This document shows positions 25,426 through 33,650 of a DNA stretch of 64,000 nt, piece after piece. Every line of letters begins with the position of its first letter. The stretch's first letter is position 1. The DNA is from Mycolicibacterium sp. P9-22 (GTDB taxonomy: Bacteria; Actinomycetota; Actinomycetes; Mycobacteriales; Mycobacteriaceae). The position numbers were made by a program, and so were the translations under genes. The DNA lies in assembly GCF_008329585.1 (NCBI RefSeq), contig NZ_NPKP01000007.1, positions 186,001-250,000 on the forward strand. Reading direction: 5' to 3'. The notes below the pieces were generated by a model, which was not told the DNA's origin, searched no databases, and was given only the letters and a program-made list of their open reading frames with translations.

Positions 25426-26610
25426 ATGTCGATTCTGCGTCGCGGCGACCGGGGTAGCGCGGTCGTCGAGATCAGGTCGGCTCTGGCGGGTCTCGGGCTG
25501 GTCAACAGCCCCGACGCCGACCTCAGTACCGGCAGGCACGTCGCCGTCGACGTTTTCGACGCAGATCTCGACCACGCGGTGCGCGCGTTCCAGCAACAGC
25601 GCGGTCTGCTGGTCGACGGAATGGTGGGTGAGGCGACCTCGCGCGCTCTGCGCGAGGCCTCCTACCAACTCGGCGCTCGCACGCTGTCACACCAGTTCGG
25701 GGCGCCGATGTACGGCGATGACGTCGCCACCCTGCAGGCCCGCCTGCAGGATCTCGGCTTCTACACCGGACTGGTCGACGGGCACTTCGGCCTGCAGACC
25801 CACAATTCGTTGATGTTCTTCCAGCGTGAGTACGGGCTGTTCCCCGACGGTATCTGCGGCCCGGAGACGTTGCGTTCCTTGTATTTCCTGGGTTCGCGGG
25901 TGACCGGCGGATCACCGCACGCCATCCGCGAGGAGGAGCTGGTCCGGCGCTCCGGCCCGCGACTGTCCGGCAAGCGGGTCATCATCGATCCGGGCCGCGG
26001 CGGTGACGATATCGGTGCCATCATCCAGGGACCCGAAGGACCGCTCAGCGAAGCGGATATCTTGTGGGACTTGGCCAGTCGACTCGAAGGCCGGATGACG
26101 GCGATCGGCATGGACACCTTCCTGTCCCGGCCCGTCGGCCAGAGCCCCTCCGATGCCGAACGCGCCGCGACCGCCAATACCGTTGGCGCAGACCTGATGA
26201 TCAGCCTGCGCTGCACAAGCCACCAGAGTCCGACGGCAAATGGCGTGGCGTCGTTCCATTTCGGTAATTCGCACGGCTCGGTGTCGACCATCGGTCGCAA
26301 TCTCGCCGATTTCATCCAGCGAGAGCTGGTGGCGCGCACCGGATCCAGCGACTGCCGCGTTCACGGCCGTACCTGGGATCTGCTGCGGCTTACCCGGATG
26401 CCCACTGTCCAGGTGGATTTGGGCTATGTCACGAACTCGAAGGACCGTACTCTGCTGGCCACCAGCCAGTCCCGGGACGCCATGGCCGAGGGTATGTTGG
26501 CTGCGGTGAAGCGCCTCTACCTGCTCGGCAAGAACGACCGGCCCACAGGCACTTTCACGTTCGCCGAGCTGCTGGCCCACGAGCTGTCGGTCGAACAGGC
26601 CGGCCGCTAG
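25426..26610 (+). CDS. cwlM: CwlM, regulator of peptidoglycan precursor synthesis (amidase-like)
   Basis: The 394-aa protein has two N-terminal peptidoglycan-binding domains (about residues 8-80 and 90-150) and an amidase_3 domain (about 175-365). The zinc site is degenerate: the usual D-P-G-H-G-G is D-P-G-R-G-G, and the late glutamate is Asp in V-Q-V-D-L-G-Y. There is no signal peptide, so it is cytosolic. In mycobacteria CwlM phosphorylated by PknB activates MurA. Starting at the ATG at 25426 (GAAAGG upstream) puts the first threonine of P-T-G-T-F-T-F at residue 374, the number of the M. smegmatis phosphosite. It overlaps the convergent membrane gene by four bases. Confidence 0.94.
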   Translation: MSILRRGDRGSAVVEIRSALAGLGLVNSPDADLSTGRHVAVDVFDADLDHAVRAFQQQRGLLVDGMVGEATSRALREASYQLGARTLSHQFGAPMYGDDVATLQARLQDLGFYTGLVDGHFGLQTHNSLMFFQREYGLFPDGICGPETLRSLYFLGSRVTGGSPHAIREEELVRRSGPRLSGKRVIIDPGRGGDDIGAIIQGPEGPLSEADILWDLASRLEGRMTAIGMDTFLSRPVGQSPSDAERAATANTVGADLMISLRCTSHQSPTANGVASFHFGNSHGSVSTIGRNLADFIQRELVARTGSSDCRVHGRTWDLLRLTRMPTVQVDLGYVTNSKDRTLLATSQSRDAMAEGMLAAVKRLYLLGKNDRPTGTFTFAELLAHELSVEQAGR

Positions 26611-27344
26611 CGCTCGACGCCGGAGAAGTACGGCTGCAACGCCTCAGCCGCATCCAGGCTCAGGCGCGCGCTCGCCACCGTCGCCACTACCAGACCGACC
26701 GCGAGAACAGCCGCGACCGCGCCGGTCAGTCGTTCCGGCCGCCCGCCCCTCCAGGCCCAGACACTGCAGGCCACGAATCCCGCTGCCACCACCGCTGTTT
26801 GGACCGCCATCACGGCGTGATACTCGCCGAAGCTGTCGATGACGGCGTCCAGCACCGGTACGGACCGACGGTCGGCAAGGGCCTGCCCGATTTGGCCGTA
26901 GATCCCTGCTGTCGCCGCGCTGTCTGGCGTCGGCAGCGCCTGCAGCAGCGCGGTCAACGGAGCCGCGGTTGCCTGGATGTTCACCATGACCAACATGAGG
27001 GCAAAGAGTGCGAGAGCTCCGAGCGCGTAGAGCAGGCCCCTCGGCCGTCGGCGGCCTGAGACCCCAAGCAGCACAAGGACGGCCAACAGAGCGGTGGCGA
27101 TCACGATCTTGATCGCGTGGTATCGGCGCCAGTAGGCGATGAGGTGTATCAGGCCCTGGGTCATGGCCTGATCCGCCGACTGCCACGATGCGACCAGCTC
27201 CGCGCGGAATGCGGCTTCGACCAGATGCCCATCGGTCAAGGGCCCGAAGTCGCCACCGGCCAGGACCGCCGGTGCGACAAAGAAGCACGCGGTGAGGGCC
27301 AGAGCCGCAGCGAGCAGAACTGCTACGCGCCCGTTCTCACCCAA
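26607..27344 (-). CDS. Multi-pass membrane protein of unknown function
   Basis: The protein (about 245 aa from a TTG at 27344) has five hydrophobic segments. The first is a signal-like helix after a short basic tail (V-L-L-A-A-A-L-A-L-T-A-C-F-F-V). A roughly 60-residue loop follows, then helices around H-A-I-K-I-V-I-A-T-A-L-L-A-V-L, L-Y-A-L-G-A-L-A-L-F-A-L-M, V-Q-T-A-V-V-A-A-G-F-V-A and a last one near the end. I do not recognise a family. It follows the GNAT-like gene with a small overlap and probably shares its transcript. An in-frame ATG at 27413 would overlap that gene by 77 bases and is less likely. Confidence 0.65.
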   Translation of the reverse strand: MGENGRVAVLLAAALALTACFFVAPAVLAGGDFGPLTDGHLVEAAFRAELVASWQSADQAMTQGLIHLIAYWRRYHAIKIVIATALLAVLVLLGVSGRRRPRGLLYALGALALFALMLVMVNIQATAAPLTALLQALPTPDSAATAGIYGQIGQALADRRSVPVLDAVIDSFGEYHAVMAVQTAVVAAGFVACSVWAWRGGRPERLTGAVAAVLAVGLVVATVASARLSLDAAEALQPYFSGVER

Positions 27345-28086
27345 ACGACGCCGCGCCCACCGGTGCCTGCAGCCGCGCACTCTCCAGCAGACGCTCGAGT
27401 GCGGCCTCGACATCCGCCTTCCACCCCAGCCCCTGTTCGAGCTCTAGTCGCAGGCGCGGAAAGTAGGGATGCGGTGCCACCACTTCGAAACCCATCTCGA
27501 TGAGCAGATTGGCGTCGATGATGCACTGGCCGGCCGAACAGTCCCCGAGCACCTCGATCACCTGTTCCAGATCGGTGGGGACGCCGGACTCCGGACAGAG
27601 ATCCTCCACCAAAGCGGTCCGCCCGAACGCCTCGAGCGCCCGGACACCACGGCGGACCAGATCCGCGACGACCGCGGTGATCAGACCCCGCGAGAGATGG
27701 TCGCCGTCATCAGCTGACTCCAGACCGATCGAGGTCAGCAGTACGGCGTCGGCACTGACCGGTCCGGTGGGGAACTTCCTGGCCCGCGGTACCGCCCCGG
27801 GCGGCGCGTAGAAGACGTAGCCGAGGCAAGATTCGCCGTTGAAGAACTCGGAGCGATCAGGGTCCTGCTCCCCCGGCTCGGCCGCACCCTGAATCGCCAA
27901 CTGAGCGCACGATCCCCACTCGAGCATGACCATGGACAGCCACGCTTCCTTCTCGAACTCCGGATCGGCGAGGTGGTCATCACCGCGAAGGGTCGACGGA
28001 TCGACTTCCCAGAACACGCAGCGCCTCGCATGCTTCGGCAACTGGTCGAATGCCTCGAGCCGCAGGGGGCTGATTCGTGCTGACAC
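27337..28086 (-). CDS. GNAT-like conserved protein (Rv3916c homologue)
   Basis: The 249-aa protein starts V-S-A-R-I-S-P-L-R-L-E-A-F and continues closely like Rv3916c, the gene between cwlM and parB in M. tuberculosis. The central part, with L-G-Y-V-F-Y-A-P-P-G and a helix preceded by G-L-I-T-A-V-V-A-D-L-V-R-R-G, and the late G-F-E-V-V-A-P-H-P-Y-F-P resemble a GNAT acetyltransferase fold. The acceptor substrate is unknown. A frame extended to 28227 is rejected because its start sits on top of the ribosome site of a small upstream ORF. The GTG at 28086 has AAGG nearby. Confidence 0.85.
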   Translation of the reverse strand: MSARISPLRLEAFDQLPKHARRCVFWEVDPSTLRGDDHLADPEFEKEAWLSMVMLEWGSCAQLAIQGAAEPGEQDPDRSEFFNGESCLGYVFYAPPGAVPRARKFPTGPVSADAVLLTSIGLESADDGDHLSRGLITAVVADLVRRGVRALEAFGRTALVEDLCPESGVPTDLEQVIEVLGDCSAGQCIIDANLLIEMGFEVVAPHPYFPRLRLELEQGLGWKADVEAALERLLESARLQAPVGAASFG

Positions 28087-28102
28087 TTCGATTCCCCAAC
28101 CT

Positions 28103-28222
28103 TCACATGGTTCCGGCGCGCACGGATGCCACTCCAGGATAGGAGAATGCGCTCCGCACGGCCCACCGAGCCTGGCTAAGTTCGTCGAACCGGCAACTGA
28201 CGTCAAACATGTTGTGAGGCAT
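28103..28222 (-). CDS. Possible 39-aa small protein or leader peptide upstream of the GNAT-like gene
   Basis: An ATG at 28222 with a near-perfect ribosome site (AAGGAG, five-base spacing) opens a 39-codon frame: M-P-H-N-M-F-D-V-S-C-R-F-D-E-L, then S-Q-A-R-W-A-V-R-S-A-F-S-Y-P-G. It ends 16 bases before the GTG of the Rv3916c homologue. The ribosome site is stronger than that of the downstream gene. The peptide is soluble-looking, with one cysteine and two tryptophan/tyrosine clusters. It may be a small protein or a translated leader that couples translation of the next gene. The evidence is the ribosome site and position only. Confidence 0.45.
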   Translation of the reverse strand: MPHNMFDVSCRFDELSQARWAVRSAFSYPGVASVRAGTM

Positions 28223-28343
28223 GACATCTCCTTTCCGATACGACGTTTCAGCGACCCTCCGCGGATCCAGTGTCACAGTGACGTAATTCGCCTGTGTCTC
28301 TGGTCCCGAGCGTGCAACGCGGAATCGGCCATTTTTGCGACCA

Positions 28344-29351
28344 CTACTGCTTGGCGGAGTTCATCAGTTCGACGATGCGCTGCAGATCGTCGACCGAGCC
28401 GAATTCCACCACGATCTTGCCCTTGCGTTTGCCCAAGCTGACCGTGACCCGCGTATCGAAGGCGGTGGAGAGCTGTTCAGCAACGTCCTGCAGACCCGGC
28501 ATCTGGATCGGTTTGCGCCGCGGAGCCGGCGGATCGCTCGGGCCATTTCGGTTGGCCAGCGTGACGGCTTCCTCGGTGGCGCGCACCGACAGACCCTCTG
28601 CCACGATCCGCGCGGCCAACTCCTCCTGCTTCTCCGGGCCACCCTCCAGGGACAGCAGCGCTCGGGCGTGACCCGCGGACAACACCCCGGCCGCCACCCG
28701 CCGCTGCACCGGGATCGGCAGGCGCAGGAGGCGGATCATGTTGGAGATCAGCGGCCGGGAGCGGCCGATGCGCGAGGCCAGTTCATCGTGGGTGACGCCG
28801 AATTCGTCGAGCAGCTGCTGATAGGCCGCCGCCTCTTCCAACGGATTCAGTTGAGCGCGGTGGATGTTCTCCAGTAGGGCATCGCGCAACATGCTGTCGT
28901 CCGCGGTCTCCCGCACGATCGCCGGGATGGTGGCGAGACCCGCCTGCTGGGTCGCTCGCCAACGGCGCTCCCCCATGACGAGCTGATAGCGGGTCGACCC
29001 GTCGGTTCCGGGCACCGCGCGGACCACGATCGGCTGCATGACGCCGAATTCACGGATCGAGTGCACCAGTTCGGACAGCGCCTCCTCGTCGAAGACTTGC
29101 CTCGGCTGCCGCGGGTTGGGGTCGATCTGGCCCGGGTCGATCTCCCGGTACACCGCGCCGAACTCGGATGCGTCGGCCACTGCCGCGCCGTTGCCGGAAG
29201 CCGGAGCCGGGCTCGGGGCGCCGCCCATCAGGATGTCGGCGGTGGCGTCGCCGATCCGCGGACCGCCGAGCGCTTCACCCTCTGCCGGGCCGGTGGGGAT
29301 CAGCGACGCCAGACCACGGCCCAAGCCACTGCGCTTCTTCGCCTGGTTCAT
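28344..29351 (-). CDS. parB: Chromosome partitioning protein ParB
   Basis: The 335-aa protein has the ParB/Spo0J layout. A basic N-terminus (K-K-R-S-G-L-G-R-G-L-A-S-L) that in this family contacts ParA leads to the CTPase domain with N-P-R-Q-P-R and the G-E-R-R-W-R-A motif. The helix-turn-helix G-V-T-H-D-E-L-A-S-R-I-G-R-S-R follows, and a C-terminal dimerisation part closes it. It binds parS, spreads as a CTP clamp and loads SMC near the origin. Two parS sites lie 1-2 kb upstream in parA and rsmG. The ATG at 29351 is the family start. parA lies 100 bases upstream on the same strand. Confidence 0.96.
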   Translation of the reverse strand: MNQAKKRSGLGRGLASLIPTGPAEGEALGGPRIGDATADILMGGAPSPAPASGNGAAVADASEFGAVYREIDPGQIDPNPRQPRQVFDEEALSELVHSIREFGVMQPIVVRAVPGTDGSTRYQLVMGERRWRATQQAGLATIPAIVRETADDSMLRDALLENIHRAQLNPLEEAAAYQQLLDEFGVTHDELASRIGRSRPLISNMIRLLRLPIPVQRRVAAGVLSAGHARALLSLEGGPEKQEELAARIVAEGLSVRATEEAVTLANRNGPSDPPAPRRKPIQMPGLQDVAEQLSTAFDTRVTVSLGKRKGKIVVEFGSVDDLQRIVELMNSAKQ

Positions 29352-29451
29352 GATGCTGCGTGTCCCCCTAGGTGGATTCTCTCGCTACCAAAATACTTGG
29401 CGGTGGATCGCGTTCGCGCCGCCCGGACCGCTCCACCGAGAACGCTACTGC

Positions 29452-30468
29452 TCATTCCGGTGAGCCACCCTTCGTTCTGCCGCGCTCGGCGATCTCCCGG
29501 CTGGCGTCGAGGTAGCTCATGGCTCCACGTGAACCCGGGTCGTAATCCAGAATGGTCATCCCGTATCCGGGTGCCTCGGAGACCTTCACGCTGCGGGGGA
29601 TCACGGTCCGCAGCACCTTGTCGCCGAAGTGCGCCCGGACGTCTTCGGCCACCTGATCCGCCAGTCGGGTCCGTCCGTCGTACATCGTCAGGACGACGGT
29701 GGTGACGTTGAGTTCGGGATTCAGGTGCGCCTTGACCATCTCGATATTGCGCAACAGCTGGCCCACTCCCTCCAGTGCGTAGTACTCGCATTGGATCGGA
29801 ATCAGCACCTCGGGTGCGGCGACGAGCGCATTGATCGTCAACAGCCCGAGCGACGGTGGGCAGTCGATGAAGACGTAATCGAAGCTGTGCTCCTTGAGCC
29901 CGGCCAGTGCGGCCCGCAGCCGCCCCTCGCGGGCCACCATGCTGACGAGTTCGATCTCCGCGCCCGCCAGGTCGATGGTCGCCGGCACACAGTAGAGCCG
30001 GTCATTGTGCGGGCTGCGCTGCAGGGCGGTCTCGAGCGGGATCTCGCCGATCAGGACCTCATAGGAGGACGGGGTGCCCTCTCGGTGCTCGATACCGAGA
30101 GCGGTACTCGCATTGCCCTGCGGATCGAGATCAATCACCAACGTCTGTAGGCCCTGGAGCGCGAGCGCCGCTGCCACGTTGACCGCCGTGGTGGTCTTGC
30201 CGACACCGCCCTTCTGGTTGGCGATCGTGAACACGCGCTGCCGATCGGGTCGCGGCAGTTGCCCGTGGCGCTTGTGCAGCAGCCGGGTCGCGCGCTCGGC
30301 TTCGGCCGCGATGGGGGTATCGGCCACTGCATCGCCCTTCCAGGTGCCAGCATCCGGTGTCCACGTTTCACGTGAAACATCGCCGTTTGACGCAGCGGCC
30401 GGTGATACCCCGCCGTCGAGCGACGGATGGCTGCTCGCGTTGCCCCGACTACCCCTGCCGAACTTCAT
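29452..30468 (-). CDS. parA: Chromosome partitioning ATPase ParA
   Basis: The 338-aa protein has the deviant Walker A K-G-G-V-G-K-T-T-T preceded by F-T-I-A-N-Q, Walker B Y-V-F-I-D-C-P-P-S and D-P-Q-G-N-A-S, marking a ParA/Soj ATPase. It binds DNA non-specifically with ATP and moves ParB-bound origins apart; in mycobacteria it also interacts with Wag31 at the pole. The start at 30468 overlaps the rsmG stop (ATGA) and has AGGAGG five bases upstream. The first 80 residues are variable and low in structure. The V-S-R-E-T codons in this tail are a parS site. Confidence 0.96.
   Translation of the reverse strand: MKFGRGSRGNASSHPSLDGGVSPAAASNGDVSRETWTPDAGTWKGDAVADTPIAAEAERATRLLHKRHGQLPRPDRQRVFTIANQKGGVGKTTTAVNVAAALALQGLQTLVIDLDPQGNASTALGIEHREGTPSSYEVLIGEIPLETALQRSPHNDRLYCVPATIDLAGAEIELVSMVAREGRLRAALAGLKEHSFDYVFIDCPPSLGLLTINALVAAPEVLIPIQCEYYALEGVGQLLRNIEMVKAHLNPELNVTTVVLTMYDGRTRLADQVAEDVRAHFGDKVLRTVIPRSVKVSEAPGYGMTILDYDPGSRGAMSYLDASREIAERGRTKGGSPE
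30364..30379. other. parS site inside parA
   Basis: CGTTTCACGTGAAACA matches the parS consensus TGTTTCACGTGAAACA at 15 of 16 bases (first base differs). It lies within the variable 5' part of the parA coding region, where it encodes V-S-R-E-T, and would nucleate ParB near the origin. Confidence 0.85.
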
Positions 30469-31148
30469 CGTTTCCTCCTGCCGGGTCGCGAGGCAACCGC
30501 TCCGCGTCGTGCGACCACCACGGTGGCGGGTGGCTGCAAAAAGTCCACGCCACATCTCACCACCTTCACCTCCGTGGCTCCAAGCGAGCTGAGCGCGCGT
30601 TGGTGCTCTTCAATCTCATCCACGGCACGTTCACCCTTCAGTGCCAACATGCGCCCCCCGGTACGCAACAGGGGCATGCTCCAGCGCGACAACTTGTCGA
30701 GCGAGGCAACCGCGCGGGAAACCACCGCATCCATCTCGCCTGCCTCTTCCCGGACCGATCGATCTTCGGCCCGGCCACGAATCACCGCGACATCAATGCC
30801 GAGTTCGTCGATGGTCTCGCGCAAGAATTCACTGCGGCGCAGCAGTGGCTCGATCAGCGTGACCTTCAGATCGGGCCGCGCTATCGCCAACGGTATACCG
30901 GGCAGACCCGCGCCACTTCCTATGTCGGCGACGCGCTCGCCCGTGCTGAAGAGCTCGGCCATCGCCGCACTGTTCAGCAGATGACGTTCCCACAGCCGCT
31001 CCACTTCCGAGGGGCCGAGCAAGCCGCGTTCGATTCCGGCGCCGGCGAGGATTTCTCCATACCGCTGCGCCACTGCCAAACCCTTGCCAAAGCACAGAGC
31101 CGCCGACTGGGGCGCCGGACTCAGTTCGCCATGTTTCACGTGAAACAT
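30465..31148 (-). CDS. rsmG: 16S rRNA (guanine-527-N7)-methyltransferase RsmG
   Basis: The 227-aa protein (also called GidB) has S-adenosylmethionine motif I as V-A-D-I-G-S-G-A-G-L-P-G-I-P-L-A and the family's R-A-E-D and V-S-R-A-V-A-S-L-D-K-L motifs. It methylates G527 of 16S rRNA; loss gives low-level streptomycin resistance in mycobacteria. Its first codons, M-F-H-V-K-H, are written by a perfect parS site, so the start codon lies inside a ParB nucleation site. The stop overlaps the parA start. Confidence 0.95.
   Translation of the reverse strand: MFHVKHGELSPAPQSAALCFGKGLAVAQRYGEILAGAGIERGLLGPSEVERLWERHLLNSAAMAELFSTGERVADIGSGAGLPGIPLAIARPDLKVTLIEPLLRRSEFLRETIDELGIDVAVIRGRAEDRSVREEAGEMDAVVSRAVASLDKLSRWSMPLLRTGGRMLALKGERAVDEIEEHQRALSSLGATEVKVVRCGVDFLQPPATVVVARRGAVASRPGRRKR
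31132..31147. other. parS site at the rsmG start codon
   Basis: TGTTTCACGTGAAACA is a perfect parS palindrome, extended by A and T on its flanks to 18 bp. It covers the ATG region of rsmG. ParB nucleation here could also affect rsmG transcription or translation. Confidence 0.95.
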
Positions 31149-31217
31149 CCTCCGGTTGCGCTCCAGGCCGACGGCCCTGAAATTGTCGCTCGAACTACAT
31201 GCGTGTAACTAGACGGC

Positions 31218-31778
31218 TCACGCGGGCAGCACGACGACGCGGCGCGACGGCTCCGCGCCCTCGCTCTCGCTGCGGACGCCGTCGATGGCGGCCACCGCGT
31301 CATGCACGATCTTGCGCTCGAACGGAGTCATCGGAGACAGCTCCTCGCGCTCTCCGGACTCCAGCACCCGCCGAGCGATCTTGTCACCCAGCGCCGCGAG
31401 CTCATCCCGACGGCGACGACGCCACCGCGCGATGTCCAGCATCAGCCGGCTGCGCTCACCGGTCTTCTGGTGCACCGCCAGCCGGGTCAGTTCCTGAAGC
31501 GCATCGAGTACCTCACCCTTGCGGCCGACCAACTTGTTCAGGTCGCTGCCACCGTCGATGCTCACGATCGCGCGGTCGCCCTCGACATCCAGATCGATGT
31601 CACCATCGAAGTCCAGGAGGTCCAACAGCTCCTCCAGATAGTCGCCGGCGAACTCGCCCTCTGCGACGAGTCGGTCTTCCAGGTCCTCGGCGGGTGCGTC
31701 CTCCCCCGCCTCATCAGTATCCAGTTCGCTGTCCTCGGGCGCGGCTTCCGTGCGCTCGGTGGTTTCGGCGTCAGTCAT
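31218..31778 (-). CDS. jag: Jag/KhpB-like RNA-binding protein (KH and R3H domains)
   Basis: The 186-aa protein has an acidic N-terminus rich in Glu and Asp, a KH-like domain (about residues 50-115, with L-V-G-R-K-G-E-V-L-D-A-L-Q) and a C-terminal R3H domain. The R3H part includes L-S-P-M-T-P-F-E-R-K-I-V-H-D-A-V and S-E-S-E-G-A-E-P-S-R-R. Such proteins bind RNA; in Gram-positive bacteria they influence division and envelope synthesis. It sits between yidC and rsmG, its conserved place, and matches Rv3920c in length. Confidence 0.93.
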   Translation of the reverse strand: MTDAETTERTEAAPEDSELDTDEAGEDAPAEDLEDRLVAEGEFAGDYLEELLDLLDFDGDIDLDVEGDRAIVSIDGGSDLNKLVGRKGEVLDALQELTRLAVHQKTGERSRLMLDIARWRRRRRDELAALGDKIARRVLESGEREELSPMTPFERKIVHDAVAAIDGVRSESEGAEPSRRVVVLPA

Positions 31779-31850
31779 GTCCGTCTTCTCCTTACTTCGC
31801 CACGTCCGCCCCCGGTGGGTTCCCGGGTCGATCGGCTCTCGGCTTGGCTT

Positions 31851-32978
31851 CTAGCGCTTGCGCTTCTTGGGCCGTGCGCCCGGCCGCGGAGTGCCTCCCG
31901 GCGCTCCGTTGGACGCATCGTTGTTTCTGTCCTTGGGGGCAGATGTCTGTGAGTCGCCCGCGGCCTCCACGGCCGTCTCGGGCTCGGTGAGTTCCTTCGC
32001 CGACTTGGCGGGCGAGGTGCCGTCCCCCGGGTCGGTCGCCGGGTCCTTCACCACCTTGCGGGGCTTGTTCGGCTTCTTCCCGGGTGCCGGAGCGTTTGCG
32101 GAGCGCCGCTCGATGGCCTCGGCCTTCTTCAGCTCTTCTTCGGCCTCGATCTTGCCGAACACGTAGTGCTGCTGACCGAACGTCCACACGTTGTTGGACA
32201 CCCAGTACAGGATGATCGCCAGCGGCAGGAACGGGCCACCGACGACGACGCCAAGTGGGAACACGTACAGCGCCAACTTGTTCATCATCGCGGTCTGCGG
32301 ATTGGCGGCCGCTTCCGGACTCTGGCGGGCCACCGAAGCGCGGCTGTTGAAGTAGGTCGCGACGCCGGCCAGGATCATCAGCGGCACACCCACGCCGATG
32401 ATCGCGATGCGGCTCACGTCGAATCCGATGAACGCCTGCCAGCTGCTCTCCGACTGAATCATCGTCGCGCCCAACGGAGCACCGAACAGGTTCGCCTGCA
32501 GGAAGTGCTGGACGTCGACGGCGCTGAACACATAGTTGGGCAGTTCTTTGTTCAGTTCCAGATCCAGGCCCAGTTCACCGAAGTTGTGGCCGGTCCGGTT
32601 GAACGAGCGCAGCACATGGAACAGACCCAGGAACACCGGCACCTGAGCCAGCATCGGCAGGCAGCCCAGGATCGGATTGAATCCGTGTTCCTTCTGCAAC
32701 TTCTGCATCTCCAGCGCCATCCGCTGGCGGTCCTTGCCGTACTTCTTCTGCAGTGCCTTGATCTGGGGCTGCAGCTCCTGCATCTGCCGGGTGGTGCGGA
32801 TCTGCTTGACGAAAGGCTTGTACAGAATCGCGCGCAGCGTGAAGACCAGGAACACCACCGACAGCGCCCAGGCGAAGAAGTTCGTCGGTCCGAGGATGAA
32901 GGCGAACGCCTTGTACCAGACCCACATGATCGCCGACACCGGGTAATAAATGATGTCCAGGCTGAACCAGTTAAACAA
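31851..32978 (-). CDS. yidC: Membrane protein insertase YidC
   Basis: The 375-aa protein has the YidC/Oxa1 core of about five helices. The first helical stretch begins N-W-F-S-L-D-I-I-Y-Y-P-V-S-A-I; the basic coiled segment R-Q-M-Q-E-L-Q-P-Q-I-K-A-L-Q-K-K and the G-C-L-P-M-L-A-Q-V-P-V-F motif are characteristic. The tail (after about 285) is hydrophilic and rich in Lys/Pro and ends in R-P-K-K-R-K-R, which may bind ribosomes. It inserts membrane proteins with or without SecYEG. It overlaps yidD by eight bases. Confidence 0.96.
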   Translation of the reverse strand: MFNWFSLDIIYYPVSAIMWVWYKAFAFILGPTNFFAWALSVVFLVFTLRAILYKPFVKQIRTTRQMQELQPQIKALQKKYGKDRQRMALEMQKLQKEHGFNPILGCLPMLAQVPVFLGLFHVLRSFNRTGHNFGELGLDLELNKELPNYVFSAVDVQHFLQANLFGAPLGATMIQSESSWQAFIGFDVSRIAIIGVGVPLMILAGVATYFNSRASVARQSPEAAANPQTAMMNKLALYVFPLGVVVGGPFLPLAIILYWVSNNVWTFGQQHYVFGKIEAEEELKKAEAIERRSANAPAPGKKPNKPRKVVKDPATDPGDGTSPAKSAKELTEPETAVEAAGDSQTSAPKDRNNDASNGAPGGTPRPGARPKKRKR

Positions 32979-33255
32979 CAGAATCGCTCCTGACGACTTC
33001 TACAGAAGTCTTATCGCCGGTCTTGTCGCCGCGCTCGGGTATCGGGTCCCACCCGCCACGGTGCCATGGACCGCATTTCGCCAACCTCACCGCCGCCAGC
33101 CAGCCGCCACGAACCAACCCGTATTCGGACAACGCATCCACGGCGTACTCGCTACAGGTAGGGGTGAACCGGCACGACGGCAACCGCAGCGGAGAAATCA
33201 TCGTCCGATACAGCTGGATCACGAAGATCACACCGTTGGCGGCCCACCGCGTCAT
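32971..33255 (-). CDS. yidD: Membrane insertion efficiency factor YidD
   Basis: The 94-aa protein has the YidD signature S-C-R-F-T-P-T-C-S-E-Y-A, followed by G-L-V-R-G-G-W-L-A-A-V-R-L-A-K-C-G-P-W and G-G-W-D-P-I-P. It is thought to lie on the inner membrane face as an amphipathic helix and to assist YidC. The ATG at 33255 overlaps the rnpA stop by four bases, and its end overlaps yidC by eight. The tail after D-P-I-P is short and variable. Confidence 0.93.
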   Translation of the reverse strand: MTRWAANGVIFVIQLYRTMISPLRLPSCRFTPTCSEYAVDALSEYGLVRGGWLAAVRLAKCGPWHRGGWDPIPERGDKTGDKTSVEVVRSDSVV

Positions 33256-33629
33256 GGCCGGCTCGGCTTTTGGGTGCGTGTCTTCTTGAACGCCGCCCGA
33301 AGTTCGGATTCCAGCCGCGCCGAAATTGCATCCCGGCTGCCGGGCAGGGCACGGATCACCACCCGCGCGCGCGGACCGAGGTCTGTCGCCTCATCGTTGA
33401 TGAGATGGAAGGCCGCATGACGCAGTCGGCGCGACACGCGGTGACGCTGCACCGCGGAACCGACCGACTTCGAGACAACCAGGCCGATCTTGGGCCCGTC
33501 GTCGCAACCGTCAGGAAACCCGTCGTGCAACGCATGCACGACGAGATCGGGCTGAACCGCCCGCGCTCCGTGGCGAACCGTGACACCGAAATCAGTAGAC
33601 CGTGTCATCCGGTACCGGGCCGGAAGCAC
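33252..33629 (-). CDS. rnpA: Ribonuclease P protein component
   Basis: The 125-aa basic protein has the RNase P protein motif (V-S-K-S-V-G-S-A-V-Q-R-H-R-V-S-R-R-L-R), preceded by K-I-G-L-V-V. It binds the catalytic RNA and aids 5' processing of tRNA precursors. The start is a GTG at 33629 (V-L-P-A-R-Y-R-M). rpmH ends 21 bases upstream, the conserved rpmH-rnpA-yidD-yidC order. No gene for the RNA subunit is seen in this window. Confidence 0.93.
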   Translation of the reverse strand: MLPARYRMTRSTDFGVTVRHGARAVQPDLVVHALHDGFPDGCDDGPKIGLVVSKSVGSAVQRHRVSRRLRHAAFHLINDEATDLGPRARVVIRALPGSRDAISARLESELRAAFKKTRTQKPSRP

Positions 33630-33650
33630 TGCCCTCTACCCTGCGTCGAA

